Part shown: positions 1 through 5,179 of the stretch, piece after piece
How the letters are laid out: every line of letters begins with the position of its first letter
Numbering within the stretch: position 1 is the first letter of the stretch
Source of the DNA: Lutibacter sp.
Lineage (GTDB): Bacteria > Bacteroidota > Bacteroidia > Flavobacteriales > Flavobacteriaceae
Reading direction: 5' to 3'
DNA length: 5,179 bases
Assembly (NCBI GenBank): GCA_004195315.1
Contig: SDWL01000167.1
Location: 1-5,179 of the forward strand
Position numbers and translations under genes: made by a program
The notes under the pieces: generated by a model
Seen by the model: the letters and a program-made list of their open reading frames with translations, nothing else
Database searches by the model: none
Told to the model about the DNA's origin: nothing

Positions 1-5
1 GAACA

Positions 6-641
6 ATGACAAAACAAGAAAAAGTTCAATTTGTAATTGACACACTTGAATATATATATCCTGACACACTTATCCCTTTAGATCATAAAGATCCATACAC
101 TTTATTAATTGCTGTATTATTATCTGCCCAGAGTACAGACAAAGGAGTCAATAAAATTACACCAATATTGTTTGCAAAAGCTGATAATCCTTATGATATG
201 GTAAAACTTTCTGTTGAAGAAATTAAAGAGATTATTAAACCTGCCGGATTATCACCAATGAAATCAAAAGGTATTTACGGCTTATCCAAAATTTTAATTG
301 AAAAACACGATGGAAAAGTTCCACAAAACTTTATAGACTTAGAAGAATTACCTGCTGTAGGGCATAAAACAGCAAGTGTAGTTATGAGTCAGGCTTTTGG
401 TGTGCCAGCATTTCCTGTTGATACTCATATTCATCGTTTAATGTACAGATGGAATTTAACAAACGGTAAAAATGTAGCTCAAACTGAAAGAGACGCTAAA
501 CGATTATTCCCGGAAGAATTATGGAATAAACTCCACCTTCAAATAATTTTTTATGGGCGTGAATATTCCCCTGCCAGAGGATGGAATATAGAAAACGATA
601 TTATTACTAAAACAATTGGAAGAAAATCTGTTTTAAAATAA
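6..641 (+). CDS. nth: Endonuclease III (DNA glycosylase/AP lyase), cysteine-free form lacking the 4Fe-4S cluster
   Basis: This enzyme removes oxidised pyrimidines in base excision repair and nicks the resulting abasic site by beta-elimination. The 211-residue protein spans the usual glycosylase fold. The helix-hairpin-helix reads LPAVGHKTASVV (residues 115-126) with the catalytic lysine at K121, and the following VDTHIHR (138-144) supplies the catalytic aspartate D139; these correspond to K120 and D138 of E. coli Nth. The early motif LLSAQSTD (38-45) also fits the family. The oddity is the C-terminus: the four-cysteine cluster motif (C-x6-C-x2-C-x5-C in E. coli) is absent, with YGREYSPARGW (183-193) and a short basic tail in its place, and the whole protein has no cysteine. 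Active-site residues are intact, so I expect an active enzyme. The ATG lies five bases from the window edge, so its promoter and any upstream partner are outside. The stop codon runs directly into a hairpin terminator. Identification as an Nth-family protein is firm; substrate range is inferred. Confidence 0.96.
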   Translation: MTKQEKVQFVIDTLEYIYPDTLIPLDHKDPYTLLIAVLLSAQSTDKGVNKITPILFAKADNPYDMVKLSVEEIKEIIKPAGLSPMKSKGIYGLSKILIEKHDGKVPQNFIDLEELPAVGHKTASVVMSQAFGVPAFPVDTHIHRLMYRWNLTNGKNVAQTERDAKRLFPEELWNKLHLQIIFYGREYSPARGWNIENDIITKTIGRKSVLK

Positions 642-643
642 AA

Positions 644-671
644 AAACCCACTTTCGGTTAAAAGTGGGTTT
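644..671. terminator. Bidirectional hairpin terminator between nth and the sigma-factor unit
   Basis: A perfect 11-bp inverted repeat (644-654 pairs with 661-671, core CCCACTTT / AAAGTGGG) encloses a six-base loop. Read on the minus strand, the stem is followed immediately by a run of six T, the classic intrinsic terminator form. Read on the plus strand it is followed by only three T and then AAAG, which is weaker. It sits three bases after the nth stop codon and nine bases after the stop of the small minus-strand gene, so it probably ends both converging transcripts. Confidence 0.88.
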
Positions 672-679
672 AAAGAACA

Positions 680-820
680 TTAATTCAAATGTAATTCAAT
701 ATAGTCGTTTTTGTTGGTTTTAACCACTCTAAATTGTTTAGAGTAGCTGAGCAAATATTGAATTATTTCTTTCCTAGGATGCTCCATCGTAGGAGTCTTT
801 TGAGAGTAAAGTTTCATCAT
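680..820 (-). CDS. Small hypothetical protein (45-46 aa) downstream of the sigma factor gene
   Basis: I do not recognise a domain. The frame opens with tandem ATG codons (818-820 and 815-817) and ends with TAA at 680-682, giving 46 or 45 residues. From the second Met it begins MKLYSQKTPTMEHPRKE and ends DYIELHLN. It is basic and soluble-looking, with a likely helix (about residues 13-28) followed by strand-like segments; there is no signal peptide or membrane segment. Three things support a real gene: a stop codon shortly upstream (827-829) bounds the frame tightly, its G+C is about 30% (43 of 141) against 14% (8 of 57) in the spacer before it, and its stop lies nine bases before a strong minus-strand terminator that would otherwise have no nearby gene. 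It follows the ECF sigma factor gene by 57 bp on the same strand, so cotranscription is likely. A role connected to the sigma factor is possible but unsupported. Alternatively, the stretch could be a 3' UTR or small RNA. Confidence 0.65.
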   Translation of the reverse strand: MMKLYSQKTPTMEHPRKEIIQYLLSYSKQFRVVKTNKNDYIELHLN

Positions 821-877
821 AAATATCTAGTTTATAATATTTATAACGATAAAATTACTCTTATATTGTGTTTATTT

Positions 878-1462
878 TTAATTTACTAAAACAATTTGAT
901 GCTTTTCAATTAATTTTCTCAAATTTATTAAAGCGTAACGCATTCTACCAAGTGCTGTATTAATACTTACATCTGTATTTTCTGAAATTTCTTTAAAACT
1001 CATATCTCTATACATACGCATTAATAAAACTTCTTTTTGATCGTCAGGTAATTCTTCAATTAAACTACGAACATTACCCAATATTTGATCTTTAATTATC
1101 TGATTTTCAATAGACAACATTTCATCACTTAATACATCAAAAATATCAAATTCATCAGTATTATTAAATTTAGGTAATCTTTTATTACGTCTAAAATGAT
1201 CAATAATTAAGTTATGAGCTATACGCATCACCCAAGGTAAAAATTTACCTTCTTCATTGTATTTTCCTCTTTTTAAAGTATTTATAACTTTAATAAAAGT
1301 ATCTTGAAAAATATCTTCTGCTATTACTCTATCCTGAACTTTAGATAAAACAAAGCTAAAAATTCGTTGTTTATGACGAATAATTAAAATCTCTAAAGAT
1401 TTCTCATTTCCTTGAATATAATTGCGAACTAAAACGCCATCTGTAGTGTGTTTACTTTCCAT
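878..1462 (-). CDS. ECF-family RNA polymerase sigma factor
   Basis: This is a 194-residue extracytoplasmic-function sigma factor of the sigma-70 family, which directs core RNA polymerase to a set of promoters. Region 2 covers roughly residues 19-93: AEDIFQDTFIKVINTL (48-63) is the core-binding segment, and FLPWVMRIAHNLIIDHFRR (74-92) is the region 2.3/2.4 segment that melts and reads the -10 element. Region 4 covers roughly 133-185: LPDDQKEVLLMRMY (138-151) leads into the helix-turn-helix FKEISENTDVSINTALGRMR (156-175) that reads the -35 element. There is no region 3, as expected for ECF factors, and the length is typical. No anti-sigma factor gene with a membrane segment is adjacent; the next gene on the strand is a small soluble protein. 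The ATG at 1460-1462 fits the family's N-terminus, and no ATG is in frame just upstream. The regulon cannot be deduced from sequence. Confidence 0.95.
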   Translation of the reverse strand: MESKHTTDGVLVRNYIQGNEKSLEILIIRHKQRIFSFVLSKVQDRVIAEDIFQDTFIKVINTLKRGKYNEEGKFLPWVMRIAHNLIIDHFRRNKRLPKFNNTDEFDIFDVLSDEMLSIENQIIKDQILGNVRSLIEELPDDQKEVLLMRMYRDMSFKEISENTDVSINTALGRMRYALINLRKLIEKHQIVLVN

Positions 1463-1465
1463 AAC

Positions 1466-1490
1466 TTTAAATACATTATAATGATTTAAA
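1466..1490. promoter_or_regulatory. Inverted repeat just upstream of the sigma factor start (possible operator)
   Basis: A 7-bp perfect inverted repeat, TTTAAAT (1466-1472) and ATTTAAA (1484-1490), flanks an 11-base spacer, and within the spacer CATTATAATG (1474-1483) is itself a perfect palindrome. It lies 4-28 bases before the sigma ATG, where a regulator could act on transcription start or early elongation. The DNA is so AT-rich that such symmetry can arise by chance, so this is only a candidate. Confidence 0.22.
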
Positions 1491-1680
1491 TGTAACTGTA
1501 TTTTTAAAATTTTATAAAAAGTAATTGTGTGTTATAGGCGTAATTTTGGATTTTAGTTATGTCAAATATGCGAAGTTTTTATTAGAATCACAAATTTTAT
1601 TCAAAATAATTAACATAAAATTTATAATTCTAACCAAGAGCCGTTATTTCGTTTTATCAGTTTTACATGAACCCAATACA

Positions 1681-1709
1681 TTAATTTTCATTTATTGTAG
1701 TTATCTTTG
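1681..1709 (+). promoter_or_regulatory. Candidate Bacteroidota-type promoter of uvrA
   Basis: TATCTTTG at 1702-1709 is an exact match to the TAnnTTTG -7 element known for Bacteroides and Flavobacterium housekeeping promoters. TTA at 1681-1683 stands 18 bases upstream, one base off the TTG expected at -33. The -7 box ends 23 bases before the uvrA ATG, implying a short leader. No purine-rich Shine-Dalgarno sequence is evident, in keeping with the AT-rich leaders usual in this phylum. Confidence 0.5.
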
Positions 1710-1732
1710 CCTCTATCACTTTTTATATTAAA

Positions 1733-4516
1733 ATGACTAAAAATATTGCAACGTTAAATCCGAAAGAAAACATCCTTATAAAAGGAGCTAGACTTCATAA
1801 TTTAAAAAATATAGATGTTGCTATTCCAAGAAACAAGTTGGTGGTAATTACAGGGCTCTCAGGTTCTGGAAAATCTAGTTTAGCCTTTGATACGTTATTT
1901 GCTGAAGGACAACGCCGGTATGTTGAAAGCTTATCATCTTATGCGCGTCAGTTTTTAGGAAGGTTAAACAAACCGAAAGTTGATTATATTAAAGGGATTG
2001 CGCCTGCTATAGCTATTGAACAAAAAGTGAATTCAACAAATCCGCGTTCTACCGTTGGAACTTCAACCGAAATTTACGATTATTTAAAATTATTATTTGC
2101 CAGAATTGGTATAACCTACTCTCCTATTTCTGGCAATCAAGTAAAAAAACAAACTGTAACTGATGTATTAAATTATATTAAAACGTTAACATTAAATACA
2201 AAACTACTGCTGCTTTCCCCTGTACATATTCCTGATGAAAGGAACGTTTTGCAAACAATAAAAATTTTAGCTCAACAAGGCTATTCAAGAATAAAATATA
2301 AAAATGAAATACTTCGAATAGAAGATATTACAACTGAAATTGAACACGATTTCTATCTTGTTATTGATAGAGTTATTATAAAAGATGATGAAGATTTCTA
2401 TAACCGTTTAGGTGATGCTATTCAGACTTCTTTTTTTGAAGGAAAAGGAGAATGTATTATTGAAGATATAAATACAAATAAACAAATAGTATTTAATAAT
2501 AAGTTTGAATTAGATGGTATTCAATTTTTAGAACCTAATACACATTTATTTAGTTTTAACAATCCTTATGGTGCTTGCCCAACATGTGAAGGTTACGGAA
2601 ATATTATTGGTATTGACGAAGATTTAGTTGTGCCAAACACATCATTATCAATTTATGAAGACGCTATTTTACCTTGGAAATCTGATTCATTTCTAAATTA
2701 TAAAAATGAACTTATAAATAACGCATATACATTTGATATTCCAATTCATAAACCCTGGTTTCAATTAACTGAAGAACAAAAGAAAATAGTTTGGGAAGGA
2801 AATAATTCGTTTGAAGGTTTGCATTCTTTTTTTAAACATTTAGAAGAAAAAAGTTATAAAATTCAATATAGAGTAATGCTTTCTCGCTATCGTGGGAAAA
2901 CAAAATGTACTAAGTGTAATGGCAAACGATTACGTGAAGAAGCCAATAATATTAAAATAAATAACAAAAATATTAGCGAATTAGTTGATTTACCTTTAAA
3001 TGAACTAACCGACTTCTTTAAAAACTTAAAATTAAGTATTAGCGACCAAAGTATTGCCAAACGTTTAATAGTTGAAATTAACAACAGACTTCAATTTTTA
3101 AATGATGTTGGTTTAACATATTTAACTTTAAACCGAACTTCAAATACCTTATCTGGTGGTGAAAGTCAGCGAATTAACTTAGCAACCTCTTTAGGGAGCA
3201 GTTTGGTTGGATCTATGTATATTTTAGATGAACCAAGCATTGGTTTACACCCAAAAGATACAGAACGCTTAATAAAAGTTTTAAAAGATTTACGTAATTT
3301 AGGAAATACTGTTATTGTAGTTGAGCACGACGAAGATATTATGAAAGCTGCTGATATGATTATTGATATTGGCCCTGAAGCTGGAACTTTTGGCGGTGCT
3401 ATTGTTGCTGAAGGAACCTTTAAAGAAATTTTAAAATCCGATTCTTTAACCGCTAAATACTTAAATAACCAGCTTACTATTGAAGTTCCTAAGAAACGTA
3501 GAAAATCTAAAAATATAGTTGAAGTCATTGGCGCTAGAGAACATAATTTAAAAAATATAAATGTTTCATTTCCATTAAATAGTTTAACCGTTGTTACAGG
3601 AGTTTCAGGAAGTGGAAAAAGCACTTTAGTTAGTAAAATACTGTATCCTGCCATTCAAAAACAATTAGGTGGTTACGGAGAAAAAGTTGGACAATTCACT
3701 GAACTTAAAGGAGACATTTCAACCATTGAACATATTGAATTTATCAATCAAAATCCAATTGGACGCTCAAGCAGATCAAACCCTGTTACATACATAAAAG
3801 CGTATGATGATATTAGAACATTATTTGCTTCAGAAAAATTATCTAAAATTAGAAATTACCAACCTAAACACTTTTCTTTTAATGTTGAAGGTGGAAGATG
3901 TGAAGTTTGTAAAGGTGAAGGTGAAGTTACCATTGAAATGCAATTTATGGCCGACGTTCATTTAGAATGTGAAACCTGCAAAGGAAAACGATTTAAAAAA
4001 GAAGTATTAGAAGTTAAGTTTTATAATAAATCAATTAACGACATCCTTAATTGTACAATTGATGATGCCATTGTATTTTTTAATAAGTATGAAGAAATAA
4101 AAATTGCAAAAAAACTACAACCACTACAAGATGTTGGCTTAGGATATGTTACTTTGGGACAATCTTCTTCAACGCTTTCAGGTGGCGAAGCGCAACGCAT
4201 TAAATTAGCTTCATTTTTGGTAAAAGGAAGCCGGCAAGCTAAATCGTTATTTATTTTTGATGAACCTACAACTGGTTTGCATTTTCACGATATAAAAAAA
4301 TTACTAAAATCATTCAATGCTTTAATTAGTAACGGACATTCAATTATTGTTATAGAGCATAATATTGAATTAATTAAATGTGCCGACTATATTATTGATT
4401 TAGGAAAAGAAGGTGGTAAATTAGGTGGTGAACTTATTTTTCAAGGCACACCTGAAGAACTAATAAAATGTTCTGAATCCTACACAGCACCTTATTTGGC
4501 TGAAAAACTTAAATGA
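1733..4516 (+). CDS. uvrA: UvrABC excinuclease ATPase subunit A
   Basis: UvrA is the cytoplasmic damage-recognition ATPase of nucleotide excision repair; as a dimer it finds distorted DNA and loads UvrB. The 927-residue protein is near full family length (about 940) and has both ABC modules. First half: Walker A GLSGSGKS (41-48), a region matching the UvrB-binding insertion (about 120-250), CPTC (282-285), KCTKCNGKRL (391-400), ABC signature LSGGESQR (473-480) and Walker B YILDEP (496-501). Second half: Walker A GVSGSGKS (623-630), a complete zinc finger with C723, C726, C746 and C749, signature LSGGEAQR (815-822) and Walker B FIFDEP (840-845). All ATPase residues are present. The CPxC pair that normally precedes CPTC is missing, so the first zinc finger looks half lost. 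The UvrB-binding insertion argues for a classical UvrA and against UvrA2. The gene diverges from the sigma factor and converges on a TPR gene 27 bp downstream. Confidence 0.98.
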   Translation: MTKNIATLNPKENILIKGARLHNLKNIDVAIPRNKLVVITGLSGSGKSSLAFDTLFAEGQRRYVESLSSYARQFLGRLNKPKVDYIKGIAPAIAIEQKVNSTNPRSTVGTSTEIYDYLKLLFARIGITYSPISGNQVKKQTVTDVLNYIKTLTLNTKLLLLSPVHIPDERNVLQTIKILAQQGYSRIKYKNEILRIEDITTEIEHDFYLVIDRVIIKDDEDFYNRLGDAIQTSFFEGKGECIIEDINTNKQIVFNNKFELDGIQFLEPNTHLFSFNNPYGACPTCEGYGNIIGIDEDLVVPNTSLSIYEDAILPWKSDSFLNYKNELINNAYTFDIPIHKPWFQLTEEQKKIVWEGNNSFEGLHSFFKHLEEKSYKIQYRVMLSRYRGKTKCTKCNGKRLREEANNIKINNKNISELVDLPLNELTDFFKNLKLSISDQSIAKRLIVEINNRLQFLNDVGLTYLTLNRTSNTLSGGESQRINLATSLGSSLVGSMYILDEPSIGLHPKDTERLIKVLKDLRNLGNTVIVVEHDEDIMKAADMIIDIGPEAGTFGGAIVAEGTFKEILKSDSLTAKYLNNQLTIEVPKKRRKSKNIVEVIGAREHNLKNINVSFPLNSLTVVTGVSGSGKSTLVSKILYPAIQKQLGGYGEKVGQFTELKGDISTIEHIEFINQNPIGRSSRSNPVTYIKAYDDIRTLFASEKLSKIRNYQPKHFSFNVEGGRCEVCKGEGEVTIEMQFMADVHLECETCKGKRFKKEVLEVKFYNKSINDILNCTIDDAIVFFNKYEEIKIAKKLQPLQDVGLGYVTLGQSSSTLSGGEAQRIKLASFLVKGSRQAKSLFIFDEPTTGLHFHDIKKLLKSFNALISNGHSIIVIEHNIELIKCADYIIDLGKEGGKLGGELIFQGTPEELIKCSESYTAPYLAEKLK

Positions 4517-4543
4517 TTCTGTAATTCCCCTAATGGGTTGGTT

Positions 4544-5162
4544 TTATTCTTTTATGGTATTTAATGTTTCAAGTCTTCCCTTTGCTAATACAAAATTAGG
4601 AAATAATTTTACAGCACGTTCAAAACTCAACTTTGCTTCAGTTTTCTTTTCTAAATTCATAGCAATAATTCCTTCTAAATAAGCAATTGCAGCCTTTAAA
4701 TTAACATTCTCATTGTAGTTTTTATTTACCTGAAAAGTAACTTCTACTTTACCATTATCAGGTAATTGATCTGCTTTTTTTATGGTAGAATAAGCCTCAT
4801 CAAATTTATTTAAAGCTAATTGTAAACCTGCGGCTTTATAAGCATGGTAATTATTGTTAGTTTTCGTTAGTAAAGTTTCATATACTTCAACAGCTTTACT
4901 ATAAGCTCCTAAGGATTCTAAAGAAACTGCTTGCATTTCTAACAATTCTAAATTAGTTGAATTATTTTTTAAAATATCATTAGTAACTAGAAAGCAAGAA
5001 GAATAGTTCCTTGCATTAAAATACAAATAAGCCAAACTATCTTTATAGGTACTTTGCGGACCTTCTAAATTTATTATAGCATACATACTTGCAGCTGCAA
5101 TAGTATTATCACCGTAAGCTAAAGCTTGTTTTAATTGTTGCTTTTCAAAATCTATAGAATTC
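4544..5162 (-). CDS. TPR-repeat protein, 5' end missing (partial)
   Basis: This gene runs leftward and is cut off by the end of the sequence. The frame stays open through 25 further codons beyond the first internal ATG (5084-5086) up to the adapter junction, so that ATG is probably an internal methionine. The visible part is about 205 residues. Counting from that Met, helical pairs in the tetratricopeptide pattern lie at about 16-42, 46-76, 80-110 and 130-163. The last is the clearest, with AIAYLEGIIAMNLEKKTEAK followed by LSFERAVKLFPN. TPR arrays form protein-binding scaffolds. In flavobacteria I recall similar proteins of about 220-230 residues with an N-terminal signal peptide, which would put only a short stretch beyond the break, but that part is not visible. 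It converges with uvrA, with 27 bp between the stop codons and no convincing terminator. Function is unknown, and no link to DNA repair is implied by the sequence. Confidence 0.85.
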
Positions 5163-5179
5163 GTCTCTTATACACATCT
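5163..5179. other. Nextera/Tn5 mosaic-end adapter remnant (non-genomic)
   Basis: The final 17 bases, GTCTCTTATACACATCT, are identical to the last 17 of the 19-base Tn5 mosaic end as read into a Nextera library adapter (CTGTCTCTTATACACATCT). The two bases before them are TC where the adapter has CT. An exact 17-base match at the very end of the sequence points to untrimmed adapter carried into an assembly. It should not be read as coding sequence or as a natural transposon end. Confidence 0.93.

Noticed and set aside
1541..1548. TAATTTTG, an exact TAnnTTTG box on the plus strand
   Set aside because: The only TTG upstream (1525-1527) is 13 bases away, shorter than usual, and the box lies about 185 bases before uvrA; the box at 1702-1709 is better placed.
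1525..1731. Open frame of 68 codons on the plus strand ending one base before the uvrA ATG
   Set aside because: It has a TTG rather than ATG start, a low-complexity Phe/Ile/Leu/Tyr-rich product typical of translated AT-rich spacer, no recognisable domain, and it overlaps the candidate uvrA promoter.
2887..3084. 65-codon open frame on the minus strand
   Set aside because: It lies wholly inside uvrA, opposite conserved UvrA sequence; it is a shadow frame.
3166..3654. 162-codon open frame on the minus strand
   Set aside because: It is antisense to the UvrA signature, Walker B and second Walker A regions, whose conservation explains the open frame; no protein family is recognisable.
1733..4516. 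UvrA2-type or antibiotic-resistance ABC-F-type protein instead of UvrA
   Set aside because: Length, the UvrB-binding region, the zinc-finger cysteines and both UvrA-type ATPase halves fit classical UvrA.
4527..4537. Possible terminator between the convergent uvrA and TPR genes (CCC-loop-GGG followed by T-rich DNA)
   Set aside because: Only three base pairs form, too weak for an intrinsic terminator.
5157..5167. GAATTC followed by CGTCTC at the adapter junction, resembling cloning sites (EcoRI, BsmBI)
   Set aside because: The CGTCTC lies mostly within the adapter match and GAATTC straddles the junction; with no vector sequence next to them they are most simply coincidental.
1..5179. Mobile element, CRISPR array, tRNA/rRNA or defence system
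   Set aside because: No transposase or integrase frame, spaced direct repeats, clover-leaf RNA or defence-type domain was seen on either strand; the mosaic-end match at the edge is a library adapter.

Overview
The window looks like a chromosomal fragment from a low-G+C member of the Bacteroidota, most likely a Flavobacteriaceae species. The clues are very AT-rich DNA, little Shine-Dalgarno signal at the starts, a TAnnTTTG-type -7 box (TATCTTTG) before uvrA, and protein sequences that resemble flavobacterial Nth, ECF sigma factor and UvrA as I remember them. No database search was possible, so the lineage is an inference.

Layout, left to right. At 6-641 (+) is nth, a base-excision-repair glycosylase/lyase that contains no cysteine and so has no 4Fe-4S cluster. 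At 644-671 is an 11-bp perfect hairpin shared by nth and the genes facing it. At 680-820 (-) is an open frame of only 46 codons that I read as a real small gene. It follows the ECF sigma factor gene at 878-1462 (-) and ends just before the hairpin, so sigma gene, small gene and terminator look like one short transcription unit. At 1463-1732 is a divergent intergenic region holding a candidate uvrA promoter and a small inverted repeat near the sigma start. At 1733-4516 (+) is a complete uvrA, the damage sensor of nucleotide excision repair. At 4544-5162 (-) is the 3' part of a TPR-repeat protein gene, convergent with uvrA and cut off by the end of the sequence.

The last 17 bases (5163-5179) match the Nextera/Tn5 mosaic-end adapter. 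They are almost certainly library residue and not genome. The true biological sequence therefore stops near 5162, inside the TPR gene.

Functionally, two DNA-repair genes (nth for oxidised or damaged bases, uvrA for bulky lesions) flank an ECF sigma factor unit on the opposite strand. Whether the sigma factor controls either repair gene cannot be told from the sequence. I see no mobile element, CRISPR array, tRNA, rRNA or recognisable defence system. This is mostly an ordinary housekeeping region. The points worth a second look are the small gene, the cysteine-free Nth, the partly lost zinc finger in UvrA and the adapter.
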